Below are positions 33,194 to 44,736 of a DNA stretch of 64,000 nt, one piece after another. This DNA comes from Rhinopithecus roxellana. Its lineage: Eukaryota; Chordata; Mammalia; Primates; Cercopithecidae. Made by a program: the position numbers and the translations under genes. Position 1 is the first letter of the stretch; each line of letters begins with the position of its first letter. The notes under the pieces are model-generated. The model had not been told where the DNA came from, did not search any database, and saw only the letters and a list, made by a program, of their open reading frames with translations. The DNA is taken from the NCBI RefSeq assembly GCF_007565055.1, contig NC_044560.1, positions 121,951,391-122,015,390 on the forward strand, given 5' to 3'.

Positions 33194-36100
33194 ATGACAA
33201 GATCATATTCACACATAACTATATTAACCTCAAATGTAAATGGGCTAAATGCTCCAATTAAAAGACACAGACTGGCAAATTGGATAAAGAGTCAAGACCC
33301 ATCAGTGTGCTGTATTCAGGAGACCCATCTCACAAGCAGAGACACACATAAGCTCAAAATAAAGGGATGGAGGAAGATCTACCAAGCAAATAGAAAACAA
33401 AAAAAAAGCAGGAGTTGCAATCCTAGTCTCTGATAAAACAGACTTTAAACCAACAAAAATCAGAAGAGACAAAGAAGATCATTACCTAATGGTAAAGGGA
33501 TCAATTCAACATGAAGAGCTAACTATCCTAAATACATATGCACCCAATACAGGAGCACCTAGATTCATAAAGCAAGTCCTTGAAGACCCACAAAGAGACT
33601 CAGACCCCCACACAATAATAAGCGGAGACTTTAACACCCCACTGTCAACATTAGACAGATCAACAAGACAGAAAGTTAACAAGGATATCCAGGAATTGAA
33701 CTCAGCTCTGCACCAAGTGGACCTAATAGACATCTACAGAACTCTCCACCCCAAATCAACAGAACATACATTCTTCTCAGTGCCACATCACATTTATTCC
33801 AAAACTGACCACATAGTTGGAAGTAAAGCACTCCTCAGCAAATGTAAAAGAATAGAAATTATAACAAACTGTCTCTCAGACCACAGTGCAATCAAATTAG
33901 AACTCAGGATTAAGAAACTCACTCAAAACCGCTCAACCACATGGAAACTGAACAACTTGCTCCTGAATGACTACTGGGTACGTAACAAAATGAAGGCAGA
34001 AATAAAGATATTCTTTGAAACCAATGAGAACAAAGACACAGTATACCAGAATCTGTGGGACGCATTTAAAGCAGTGTGTAGAGGGAAATTTATAGCACTA
34101 AATGCCCACAAGAGAAAGCAGGAAAGATCTAAAATAGACGCCCTAACATCACAATTAAAAGAACTAGAGAAGCAAGAGCAAACACATTCAAAAAGTAGCA
34201 GAAGGCATTTCAAGAAATGACTAAGATCAGAGCAGAACTGAAAGAGATAGACACACAAAATACCCTACAAAAAAATCAATGAATCCAGCAGCTGGTTTTT
34301 TGAAACGATCAACAAAATAGACCACTAGCAAGACTAATAAAGAAGAAAAGAGAGAAGAATCAAATAGATGCAATAAAAAATGATAAAAGGGATATCACCA
34401 CCAATCCCACAGAGATACAAACTACCATCAGAGAATACTATAAACACCTCTACACAAACTAGAAAATCTAGAAAAAATGGATAAATTCCTGGACACATAC
34501 ACCCTCCCAAGACTAAACCAGGAAGAAGCAGAATCCCTGAATAGACCAATAGCAGGCTCTGAAATTGAGGCAATAATTAATAGTCTACCAACCAAAAGAA
34601 GTCCAGGACGAGAGAGATTCACCGCCAAATTCTACCAGAGGTACAAAGAGGAGTTGGTACCACTCCTTCTGAAACTATTCCAATCAATAGAAAATGAGGG
34701 AATCCTCCCTAACTCATTTTAGAGGCCAGCATCATCCTGATACCAAAGCCTGGCAGAGACGCAACAAAAAAAGAATTTTAGACCTATATCCCTGATGAAC
34801 ATCGATGCAAAAATCCTCAATAAAATACTGGCAAACCGAATCCAGCAGCACATCAAAAAGCTTATCCACCATGATCAAGAGGGCTTCATCCCTGGGATGC
34901 AAGGCTGGTTCAACATATGCAAATCAGTAAACGTAATCCAGCATATAAACAGAACCAAAGACAAAAACCACATGATTATCTCAATAGATGCAGAAAAGGC
35001 CTTTGACAAAATTCAACAGTCCTTCATGCTAAAAACTTTCAAAAAATTAGGTATTGATGGGACATATCTCAAAATAATAAGAGCTATTTATGACAAACCC
35101 ACAGCCAATATCATACTGAATGGGCAAAACTGGAAGCATTCCCTTTGAAAACTGGCACAAGATAGGGATGCCCTCTCTCATGACTCCTATTCAACATAGG
35201 GTTGGAAGTTCTGGCCAGGGCAATCAGGCAAGAGAAAGAAATAAAGCATATTCAATTAGGAAAAGAGGAAATCAAATTATCCCTGTTTGCAGATGACATG
35301 ATTGTATATTTAGAAAACCCCATTGTCTCAGCCCCAAATCTCCTTAAGCTGATGAGCAACGTCAGCAAAGTCTCAGGATACAAAATCAATGTGCAAAAAT
35401 CACAAGCAGTCCTTTTTTTTAAATTATTATTATTATACTTTAAGTTCTAGGGTACATGTGCATAACGTGCAGGTTTGTTACATATGTATACTTGCGCCAT
35501 GTTGGTGTGCTGCACCCATCAACTCATCAGCACCCATCAACTCGTCATTTACATCAGTTATAACTCCCAATGCCATCCCTCCCCTCTCCCCCCTCCCCAT
35601 GATAGGCCCCAGTGTGAAAAATCACAAGCATTCCTATACACCAATAACAGACAGGCAGAGAGCCAAATCATGAGCGAACTCCCATTCACAATAGCTTCAA
35701 AGAGAATAAAATACCGAGGAATCCAACTTATAAGGGATGTGAAGGACCCCTTCAAGGAGAATTACAAACCACTGACTAATGAAATAAAAGAGGACACAAA
35801 CAAATAGAAGAATATTCCATGCTCATGGATAGGAAGAATCAATATCATGAAACTGGCCATACGGCCCAAGGTAATTTATAGATTCAATGCCATCCCCATT
35901 AAGCTACAAATGACTTTCTTCACAGAATTGGAAAAAACTGCTTTAAAGTTCATTTGGAACCAAAAAAGAGCCTGCATTGCCAAGACAATCCTAAGTAAAA
36001 AGAATAAAGCAGGAGGCATCATGCTACCTAACTTCAAACTATACTACAAGGCTACAGTAACCAAAACAATATGGTACTGGTACCAAAACAGAGGTATAGA

Positions 36101-37238
36101 CCAATGGAACAGAACAGAGGCCTCAGAAATAATACCACACATCTACAACCATCTGATCTTTGACAAACCTGACAAAAACAAGAGATGGGGAAAAGATCCC
36201 CTATTTAATAAATGGTGTTGGGAAAACTGGCTAGCCATATGTAGAAAGCTGAAACTGGATCCCTTCCTTACACCTTATATAAAAACTAATTCAAGATGGA
36301 TTAAAGACTTAAATGTTAGACCTAAAACCATAAAAACCCTAGAAGAAAACCTAGGCAATACCATTCGGGACATAGGCATGGACAAGGACTACATGACTAA
36401 AACATCAAAAGCAACGGCAACAAAAGCCAAAATTGACAAATGGGATCTAATTAAACTAAAGAGCTTCTGCACAGCAAAAGAAACTACCATCAGAGTGAAC
36501 AGGCAACCCACAGAATGGGAGAAAATTTTTGCAATCTACCCATCTGACAAAGGGCTAATATCCAGAATCTACAAAGAACTTAAACGAATTTACAAGAAAA
36601 AAACAAACAACTCCATCAAAAAGTGGGCAAAGGATATGAACAGACACTTCTCAAAAGAAGACATTTATGCACCCAACAGACACATGAAAAAATGCTCATC
36701 ATCACTCTCCATCAGAGAAACGTAAATCAAAACCACAATGAGATACCATCTCACACCAGTTAGAATGGCGATCATTAAAAAGTCAGGAAACGACAGGTGC
36801 TGGAGAGGATGTGGAGAAATAGGAACACTTTTACCCTGTTGGTGGGACTGTAAACTAGTTCAACCATTGTGGAAGACAGTGTGGCAATTCCTCAAGGATC
36901 TAGAACTAGAAATACCATTTGACCCAGCCATCCCATTACTGGGTATATACCCAAAGGATTATAAGTCATGCTGCTATAAAGACACATGCAAACGTATGTT
37001 TATTTTGGCACTATTCACAATAGCAAAGACTTGGAATGAACCCAGATGTCCATCAATGATAGACTGGATTAAGAAAACGTGGCACATATACACCATGGAA
37101 TACTATGCAGCCATAAAAATGGATGAGTTCACGTCCTTTGTAGGGACATGGATGAAGCTGGAAACCGTCATTCTGAGCAAACTATCACAACGACAGAAAA
37201 CCAGACACTGCATGTTCTCACTCATAGGTGGGAATTGA
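33194..37238 (+). pseudogene. L1 ORF2 pseudogene (endonuclease/reverse transcriptase)
   Basis: All ORF2 domains are present in order but in several frames. The endonuclease begins at ATG 33194 (TSNVNGLNAPIKRHRLANWI, then QETHL). The frame shifts in the A run near 33400 and continues at 33489-34220 (GDFNTPLSTLDRS, then LSDHSAIKLEL, typical of the AP-endonuclease fold). A 5-bp insertion near 34206 breaks it. The RT follows at 34477-34722, 34795-35148 and 35202 onward, with the catalytic FADD at 35286-35297. The cysteine-rich tail ends LIGGN at 37238. An antisense L1 piece interrupts at 35414-35616. Confidence 0.94.
35414..35616 (-). mobile_element. Short antisense L1 3' end inserted in ORF2 of the full-length L1
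   Basis: 203 bp of L1 3' UTR in reverse ('actttaagttctagggtaca', 'gccatgttggtgtgctgcac'), with a T-rich tail at its left. It is bounded by 'aaaaatcacaagca(g/t)tcct', a 19-bp TSD with one mismatch (35395-35413 and 35617-35635). A 17-bp unit ('cacccatcaactc') is tandemly duplicated at 35513-35545. It is severely 5' truncated. Confidence 0.96.
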
Positions 37239-37298
37239 ACAATGAGATCACTTGGACACAGGGTGGGGAACACCACACATCGGGGCCTGTCGTGCAGT

Positions 37299-37316
37299 GG
37301 GGGGAAGGGGGAAGGA
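37299..37316 (+). other. L1 3' UTR G-rich tract
   Basis: Runs of 6 and 5 G separated by AA, then GG, as in the conserved polypurine tract of primate L1 3' UTRs, a known candidate G-quadruplex. Confidence 0.7.
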
Positions 37317-37465
37317 TAGCATTAGGAGATATACCTAACGTAAATGACGAGTTAATGGGTGCAGCATACCAACATGGCACATGTATACATGGTACATGTA
37401 TACATACCTGCACGTTGTGCACATGTACCCTAGAACTTAAAATATTTTATATATATATATTTTTT

Positions 37466-37640
37466 AAATACAAAAATTAGCTGGGTGAGGTAGCATACAT
37501 CTGTAATCCCAGCTACTCGGGAGGCTGAGGCAGGACAATTGCTTGAACCCAGAAGACTGAAGTTGCAGTGAGCTGAGATTGTGCCACTGCGCTCCAGCCT
37601 GGGTGACAGTGAGACTCCATCTAAAAAAAAAAAAAAAAAG
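37466..37640 (+). mobile_element. Alu, sense, right portion
   Basis: Completes the Alu split at 31058: it resumes at 'aaatacaaaaattagctggg' and ends in an A tail at 37622-37640. Confidence 0.93.
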
Positions 37641-37733
37641 AATAAATACTGAATTTTTTTTCCTACATGGGTGTTTTTAATTTTTTAAAGTTAGTTTTGA
37701 AAATAGGAAAATCTCACATTTAAAAATATCCGC

Positions 37734-38034
37734 GGCTGGGCGCGGTGGCTCAAGCCTGTAATCCCAGCACTTTGGGAGGCCGAGACGGGCGGATCACGAG
37801 GTCAGGAGATCGAGATCATCCTGGCTAATGCAGTGAAACCCCGTCTCTACTAAAAATACAAAAACTAGCTGGGCGAGGTGGCGGGCGCCTGTAGTCCCAG
37901 CTACTCGGGAGGCTGAGGTGGGAGAATGGCGCAAACCCGGGAGGCGGAGCTTGCAGTGAGCTGAGATCGGGCCACTGCACTCCAGTCTGGGCGACAGAGC
38001 GAGACTCCGCCTCAAAAAAAAAAAAAAAAAAAAA
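37734..38034 (+). mobile_element. AluY, Old World monkey type
   Basis: Head 'ggctgggcgcggtggctcaa'. The flanks 'aaaaatatccgc' and 'aaaaaatccgc' suggest a TSD of about 10 bp. Right arm has 'gctgagatcgggccactgc'. Confidence 0.93.
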
Positions 38035-38214
38035 AAAATCCGCTTTCACTTTTAAAAATCAGAAAATTTGGCAACACTGGGCCCAAATTTCCACATAGCA
38101 AAACTCAGCTAGAACAGAGGAAAGGACATCTAGGTAAAATGGCATATGTGATTTGCAATTTTCAGTTTATCACAGTCCTTATCAAGTCCAATTCATTCAT
38201 TTTATCTTACCTGC
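38035..38214. other. Unique sequence
   Basis: No feature recognised. Confidence 0.4.
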
Positions 38215-38545
38215 GTGGTTCCCCATAAACAACTGAATTTGCGCTATCTGCTTTACAAAGTAAAACCCAAACTCTTCAGAAAGATACACAAAACTCTTGA
38301 TATTCTGGCTCAAGCTAACTTTCCACTATCAATGCCCATCTCTTACACACTCATAAACAGGCTCCTCTCTCTTCCAACACACCACGTTCCTTTATATGTT
38401 CTTTTACACTTCCAACGTGTATATCTAGTTTCTTCTGCTTGGAATGCCCTCTCACATTCATTTCCCTACATATCCAAGCATCTGAAGAACTCTTCTAATC
38501 CCTCTTCCTTTAAAACTCAACCATACCAAAAGGTGGGAAAACAGA
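38215..38545 (+). mobile_element. L2 LINE fragment, sense
   Basis: 'tctgcttggaatgccctctc' followed by a C/T-rich stretch matches the L2 segment with the common 'ctggaatgctcttcc' motif. A 115-codon open frame across it (38215-38562) encodes nothing recognisable and is treated as chance. Confidence 0.55.
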
Positions 38546-38559
38546 CAATCTTATATAAA

Positions 38560-38615
38560 TGATGCAATGCATGTAAACACTGAGCACAGAGACTGGCATA
38601 CAGTGAGTTCTCATT
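38560..38615 (+). mobile_element. MIR-like 3' end, sense
   Basis: 'gagactggcatacagtgag' and 'ctcattaaatg' resemble the MIR tail ('ctggcacatagtaagtgctc' type). Short and diverged. Confidence 0.5.
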
Positions 38616-38628
38616 AAATGTCTTTACA

Positions 38629-38933
38629 GCCGGGCGCGGTGGCTCAAGCCTGTAATCCCAGCACTTTGGGAGGCCGAGACGGGCGGATCACGAGGTCAGG
38701 AGATCGAGACCATCCTGGCTAACACTGTGAAACCCCGTCTCTACTAAAAAATACAAAAAAAAAACTAGCCGGGCGAGGTGGCAGGCGCCTGTAGTCCCAG
38801 CTACTCGGGAGGCTGAGGCAGGAGAATGGCGTGAACCCGGGAGGCGGAGCTTGCAGTGAGCTGAGATCCGGCCACTGCACTCCAGCCTGGGCGACAGAGC
38901 GAGACTCCGTCTCAAAAAAAAAAAAAAAAAAAA
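38629..38933 (+). mobile_element. AluY, Old World monkey type
   Basis: Perfect 13-bp TSD 'aaatgtctttaca' (38616-38628 and 38934-38946) with a long pure A tail. It is close to consensus, among the youngest insertions in the window. Confidence 0.97.
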
Positions 38934-38946
38934 AAATGTCTTTACA

Positions 38947-39125
38947 ACAACTCTAAGAGGTAGGAATTATTACACCATAAAAGAGACAAAGATATCACTA
39001 CTTAAAAAAGACATGTAACTTAAAACCACCTTAATCAAGACCAAGGAGCTAGTGATACAGTTGGAATATGAATCCTAAACTCTTTAATTCTAAAGCCCAT
39101 GTAATCATCATCAGACCATACTGTC
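38947..39125 (-). mobile_element. MIR SINE, antisense
   Basis: 'actctaagaggtaggaatta', 'aaagagacaaagatatcac' and 'ttctaaagcccatgtaatca' follow reverse MIR order ('ctatgaggtaggtact ... gagcccatgctctt' in less diverged copies). Confidence 0.6.
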
Positions 39126-40028
39126 TCTTCTTATTCCAATTTAAGTGACATAGAACTGCCAGATTAAATTTCCTAATATATTTCATCATGTCACTTTTCT
39201 ATTCAGGTACCTCCAACAGTTGCCTACTGTAAGCAAATCCAAACCATTTTACCTTAGTATTCCTAACTCAGCAATACAAGCTTAATATATACTCTCAACT
39301 AATTCAACTCATATTATTAAATGAACAAATAAATAAGAAAACTTCTATTGTACTAGTGTTCTGTATTAGGTGGTAGAATCTGAATACTTTCTTTAGCATT
39401 TCTTACATCACTTAATGCACAGCATGCACCAAAAAAAAGTACAAAAGTATTAAAACCTATATTATACACACATACACTAGTTATGAAACATCATCCTCCT
39501 TTTTAAAAAAATTTCTGCACAGTTAACATTTCACCTCTAAGCTAGTGAAATACTAAAACTCAGCAACATTTCTGTGTGTGTGTGTGTGTGTGTATAAATT
39601 GCTATTTTATTTCATTTTAAAGAAAAGTTCCAAAACATTTTAAAAGTTGCAGAATAATGCTTTATTGTAGCCTATTTATATAATATTGGATGGCTACACT
39701 GCTGTACTTATATACTGAAAAAGCCATCTGAAAGCTAGAATAATGTCCAGCTAGACTTCTACCTTTTTTCTCTGAATTTTTATATATTGTTTGATTTATA
39801 AATAAGTATGTAATTTTTGAAAAACAATAAAGCTATTTAAACAACTTTAAGAAACAATTATTTTTAATCCTCAACAGTAATGAGATATTCCCTTCCACCT
39901 TACTCAAAAACATATTGAGTCACACTGGCAAAGTAAATATTAAAGCCCTAAGAAGAGGTAACTACATAAATTAGAAGACAGTTTTAATTTTAGAAAGACA
40001 TGCTATACAAACGAAGGCTATGAAATCA
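39126..40028. other. Mostly unique sequence with a (TG)n run
   Basis: A possible L2 trace lies at 39160-39250 ('cacttttctattcaggtacc'). A (TG) run of about 10 units lies at 39572-39592. The rest is A+T-rich with no recognised feature. Confidence 0.45.
39572..39592 (+). repeat. (TG)n microsatellite
   Basis: About ten TG dinucleotides in a row. Confidence 0.9.
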
Positions 40029-40029
40029 C

Positions 40030-40320
40030 TTTTTTTTTTTTTTTTTTGAAACAGGATCTTGCTCTTTCACCCCAGGTGGAGTGTGGTGGCAGGATCATGA
40101 CTCACTCACTGCAGCTTTGAACTTTTGGGTTGAAGCGATCCTCCTGCCTCAACCTCCCAAATAGCTGGGATTACAGGCATATACCACCATGCCTGGCTAA
40201 TTTTTTTACTTTCCTTTTGTAGAGACAGAGTCTTACTATGTTGACTAGGCTGGCTTTGAACTCCTTGCCTCAAGCGATCCTCTTGCCTTGGCCTCCCAAA
40301 GTGCTGGGATTACAGGTGCA
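40030..40320 (-). mobile_element. Alu (J-like), antisense
   Basis: Diverged copy with a T tail and 'gtagagacagagtcttacta' in its middle. A second partial Alu joins its right side. Confidence 0.83.
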
Positions 40321-40496
40321 CAGGTGCATGCCACCTCACGAGGTTAATTTAAAAATTATTGGTTTCTGTTGAGATGGGGTCTTGTTTTGTTGCCCAGGCT
40401 GCCAGGCTGGTCTCAAACTCTTGGCCTCAAGTGATCCTCCGGCCTCAGCCTCCCAAAGGGCTGGGAATATAGGCATGAGGCACCACACCTGGCTGA
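40321..40496 (-). mobile_element. Alu monomer, antisense
   Basis: A left-arm-like Alu ('gttgcccaggctgccaggct' to 'gcaccacacctggct') following the complete copy. An 8-base 'gccaggct' duplication is visible. Confidence 0.75.
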
Positions 40497-42021
40497 AATG
40501 ACTTTTTATTAAATCAAAAATGACTAGAATATTACCAATATTTGGCACAGCACTGAATTTATAATATTTCATATGACTATTGAAAAGTAATTACATTTAT
40601 TTCACAATGCAGAAATCTTTTTAAAAATAAATCATATATTTTCACATCTACTTTAGAAGATGCAATTTTTGGAAAAACGACATTTAACAGTGCAGAACTA
40701 AGAAAATTCAACATGAGGATTTATACAAATAATTAACTGCCTTATCAGTTACCAAAAAATTCTACCACTGGAATAACTACTCTTTGTTGGTTTCCAGAAT
40801 AGCCCATATTCCTCCATGTACATTTTCAATTCTCTAAAACCAAGCTTATTTCAAAAAAGTAATACAAATGCCAAATACATTCCTCTGTTGTCTCTTCAAC
40901 AAGTTCTAGCACTATAACACAGCAACTAAGACTCAAAAAATTAATTTTATATTGAAAAAACTAGTATATGGTATTTCTTTGTTATAAAGTCAGAAAATCA
41001 ATTGAATTTGAATTACCTACAGTGGCAGGTATCTGACAAAGATTAATCTAAAACAGATATTGTCTCTGAAATGGAAGTCTACTAACCATTTTACAGCCTA
41101 CCAAAATCATGTGAAAGATTCTTGCTATAGCTCTGTTAGTATACTTCTTTCAGCTATAGTTCAGCCTATTTTCATAAGATAGAACATCATATTATTATAA
41201 TTCCATAAACCTCATCAGAATCACAAAAGTGCAAAGGTATAATTATAAAGAAATAAAGCACTATCAAAGGAGCTTTGTAAGAGTGAACATTAACCAATAC
41301 TATCAAAAAATGCTGAGGGAATACTGTAGAGAACATTACATCACCATAACCAATTTTTGCTAATAATGAATAACTCAATAAATACACTTTAACAGAAATT
41401 TAACCAACTTACCACAAGTTATTTAAATTTAACCAACTCACCAGAAGTTATTTTAGCAAAATTTTTACACAATTATTTGGAACTACAATTGTTTCTATAA
41501 CATAAAAAGTGTAACAAAATTTGAGATTTAAATGAGGCTATTCAAGTAATACTTCATATTTATTCACTCTCTGCTTTAAAGAATCTTAAGTTCATTATAT
41601 AAATTTTTCAGCCCCAATTTTTTTCCTAAAATCTTCTCAAATTCATAGTCCAAAATGCAGAGGAAAATCTATTAATATTTTAAGAATCCTCAGAGGTGTG
41701 AACTCAGATGTAATGTTCAAAAAAAAAAAAAGGAAAGATGATCCAGTTAGTGTTAGAACCAAAATGTGACTCATGCTTGAGAAACTAAACAAACGTGATT
41801 CTGGTTGGGGGCTTCCCTATACTTTGTTTTGACCGTATTTGTTGAGCAAATATTAATAGTTGTATTCATCTCTCAAAAAGTTAACTTGTTCAAAAAGGAA
41901 GATAAAATATCAATTTCAGTTGGTAATAAACAGCAAATATATTGGTTAAAGGCAATATTATCATAACTGAAGAACCCAGAACCAAATTAGCAGTACAGAT
42001 ATATTCTTAGTGAAGTGAAGT
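40497..42021. other. 1.5-kb A+T-rich unique stretch
   Basis: No repeat family or gene recognised. It holds a two-copy tandem duplication (41401-41453) and an A run at 41719. This is the longest single-copy interval in the middle of the window. Confidence 0.45.
41401..41453 (+). repeat. Two-copy tandem duplication, period 29 bp
   Basis: 'taaccaacttaccacaagtt' (41401) recurs as 'taaccaactcaccagaagtt' (41430). Two mismatches in 24 positions imply an old local duplication. Confidence 0.88.
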
Positions 42022-42040
42022 GAAATGAACAAAATTTTCT

Positions 42041-42357
42041 GGCCGGGTGCGGTGGCTCAAGCCTGTAATCCCAGCACTTTGGGAGGCCGAGACAGGCGGA
42101 TCATGAGGTCAGGAGGTCGAGACCATCCTGGCTAACATGGTGAAACCCCGTCTCTACTGAAAAAAAAAAAAAATACAAAAAACTAGCCAGGCGAGGTGGC
42201 GGGCACCTGTAGTCCCCAGCTACTTGGGAGGCTGAGGCAGGAGAATGGCGTAAACCCGGGAGGCGGCGGCGGAACTTGCAGTGAGCCGAGATCTGGCCAC
42301 TGCACTCCAGCCTGGGCGACAGAGCGAGACTCTGTCTCAAAAAAAAAAAAAAAAAAA
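42041..42357 (+). mobile_element. AluY, Old World monkey type
   Basis: Perfect 19-bp TSD 'gaaatgaacaaaattttct' (42022-42040 and 42358-42376). It has a (GGC)n-like expansion in the right arm ('gaggcggcggcggaac'). Confidence 0.97.
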
Positions 42358-42423
42358 GAAATGAACAAAATTTTCTTAAAATATTTTATTTTAAAATAAT
42401 TTATTTCTTAAAAATATTTTACT

Positions 42424-42703
42424 GGCCGGGCGCGGTGGCTCAAGCCTGTAATCCCAGCACTTTGGGAGGCCGAGACGGGCGGATCACGAGGTCAGGAGAT
42501 CGAGACCATCCTGGCTAACACGGTGAAACCCCGTCTCTACTAAAAATACAAAAACTAGCCGGGCGAGGTGGCGGGCGCCTGTAGTCCCCAGCTACTCGGG
42601 AGGCTGAGGCAGGAGAATGGCGTAAACCCGGGAGGCGGAGCTTGCAGTGAGCTGAGATCTGGCCACTGCACTCCAGTCCGGGCGACAGAGCGAGACTCCG
42701 CCT

Positions 42704-42736
<33 letters not shown>
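42424..42736 (+). mobile_element. AluY, Old World monkey type
   Basis: Near-consensus copy with a tail of about 34 A, flanked by 'aaaatattttact' and 'aaaaaattttact'. It lies only 66 bp beyond the previous AluY in the same orientation. Confidence 0.95.
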
Positions 42737-42748
<12 letters not shown>

Positions 42749-43149
42749 GCAAAACAGCTGAAAAAGTGCTAATTTGTATTTTTGAACTGTTTATTTTGCA
42801 ACATGATAAAGAATGGCTGTTATAATTGGTAGTTCTGCAGCAGACAAGCTACATAAGACCTTAGACAAGACACTAATACCAACAATACAGAGCTTTACAT
42901 TTTACTAGGTACTTCAGATACACTGCCTCTTGCAGCTAAACTCTTTGGGGAAAAATATCCTCCCACAAAAGGAACTACAAAGATTGCTACATATCTTTTT
43001 CTCCCACAGTATGTCCTTGTCCTTACAGGATCCCAGTTTAGAGCAGTTAAACAAAGGAATTATATATTTAGTTTAAAAGTATTATGCAAATCATTCTTAA
43101 AATCACTCTTCAGAATGTTGTGCCTCTTTTCTTCCTCTGTTAAAACTTA
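42737..43149. other. Unique sequence
   Basis: Nothing recognised. Confidence 0.4.
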
Positions 43150-43446
43150 CTGCTGCTGGGCATTGTGCTCATGCCTATAATCCCAATGCTTTTGGAAGCC
43201 AAGGTGGGAAGACTGCTTGAGACCAGGGATTTGAGGCCAACCTGGGCAACACAGTGAGATCCAGTCTCTATAAAAAATTAAAAAAAATTAGCCGGGTATG
43301 GTGGCGTGTGCCTGTGGTCCCAACTTCTTGGGAGGCTGAGGCAGGAGGACTGCTTACTAAGCTCAGGAGCTCAAGACTGCAGTGCACTATGATCATACCA
43401 CTGTACTCCAGCCTGGGTGATGTAGCAAGACTTTGTCTCAAAAATT
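43150..43446 (+). mobile_element. Alu (J-like), sense
   Basis: Diverged Alu from 'tgctgggcattgtgctcatg' to 'agactttgtctcaaaaa'. Confidence 0.85.
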
Positions 43447-43834
43447 ACAACCATCACCAATTTAAACAATTTGGTACCACTAGAGAAAATGTTACTTTTG
43501 TATGAATACATAATAGGTCCACAATATATGAACTAAATATATTAGTCTCAATAATGGAGTTACTGCTCTGGTACAGCACCAAATAAGTAATTTCTTTTTA
43601 AGTCTGTACATTAAAAGTATGATATTACATAAAAGGCAAGAATGGATGTTACCAAGGCAATAAATATTAGTGTCACACACCAAATACAAAACCTATGTCT
43701 GAATTTTCTTATTTATAGACAGAAAAGGAAACAATTTCAGTATATAATTGCTAAACTGAGTTTTTTTCATTCTTTTTAAACTCTATAGGACTTAAGTTAC
43801 CCATTTATTTTTCACTGTGCATAACTGAACAGTG
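43447..43834. other. Unique sequence containing a templated-insertion donor
   Basis: No repeat is seen. The 28 bases at 43664-43691 reappear inside the Alu at 44905-44932 with one mismatch. Confidence 0.6.
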
Positions 43835-44060
43835 ATTAAGATCTTGAACACAGGAGCCGGGCTCTAACCCCAGTTCTCCCACATAACTATATAAATTTGG
43901 ACTAGTTTCTTATCAGGGTCTCACTTCCTCATGTGTAAAATTGGGATAATAACAGTACATACCTCAAAAGAATATTATATGGATTAAATAAATTATAACA
44001 TGTTAAATACTTGGCAAAGCGCCCAGCACTTTGTGTTAGCTTTTAATATTATTGTTGTTA
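43835..44060 (+). mobile_element. MIR SINE, sense
   Basis: 'ctaaccccagttctcccaca', 'cttcctcatgtgtaaaattg', 'atatggattaaataaatta' and 'gcgcccagcactttgtgtta' follow the MIR order. Confidence 0.8.
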
Positions 44061-44282
44061 TTATTGTTATGCAAATAAAAAGTGAAACTATATTAAGTGG
44101 CAATATTTACAGCTTTAAAATTTAAAAGGCTGTAAATTTATATAACCAATAAAGACATAATTGCTTAAAAAAAACTTTAGCTTGTAATCTGAGTAAGAAC
44201 CAAATATCATTTAAAATAAAATTAGATGAGCTGTATATGTTTGTACTGATTATAATTTAACCTTTAAAATGAATTTATGAAG

Positions 44283-44585
44283 GCTGGGTGCGGTGACTCA
44301 CGACTGTAATCCCAGCACTTTGGGAGGCCAAGGTGGATGGATCACTTGAGGTCAGGAGTTGGAGACCAGCCTGGCCAACAAAGTGAAACCCCATCTCAAC
44401 AAAAAATACAAAAATTAGCCAAGAGTGGTGGCATACACCTGTATTCCCAGCTACTCAGGAGACTGAGGCAGGAGAATTGCTTGAACCTGGAGGCAGAGGT
44501 TGCAGTGAGTCAAGATCGGGCCACTGCATTCCAGGCTGGGCGAGAAAGTGAGAGCCTGTCTCAAAAAAATAATAAAATAAAATAA
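44283..44585 (+). mobile_element. Alu (S-like), sense
   Basis: Complete copy with a tail of A runs broken by T ('aataataaaataaaataaa'). Confidence 0.9.
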
Positions 44586-44736
44586 AACTAAAACATTTAA
44601 AAGTGATCTTTTTATAAAAATAATTGGAGATTTTTAATGTAAGCTAAGAAGAACATATTCTCTTAAACAATTCAAAATAAATAGGTAATTGGAGGAGTCC
44701 TCACTATTAATCAAAGTTCATTCAAGTTGATTATCA

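Larger units (their letters stand above)
31059..37465 (+). mobile_element. Full-length L1PA-type LINE-1, sense, inactive
   Basis: A 6.4-kb complete L1 with 5' UTR (31059-32111), ORF1 (32112-33130), spacer, ORF2 (33194-37238) and 3' UTR to 37465. It sits in the A-rich linker of an Alu, with the Alu linker bases 'a(t/a)caaaaatt' repeated on both sides (31048-31058 and 37468-37478) as TSD. Both ORFs are broken and ORF2 also carries a 0.2-kb antisense L1. The tail is degenerate ('aaaatattttatatatat'). The structure fits an L1PA6-8-age element common to catarrhines. Confidence 0.95.

Noticed and set aside
38215..38562. 115-codon open frame on the plus strand
   Set aside because: It coincides with an L2-like C/T-rich fragment. 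The peptide has no family resemblance.
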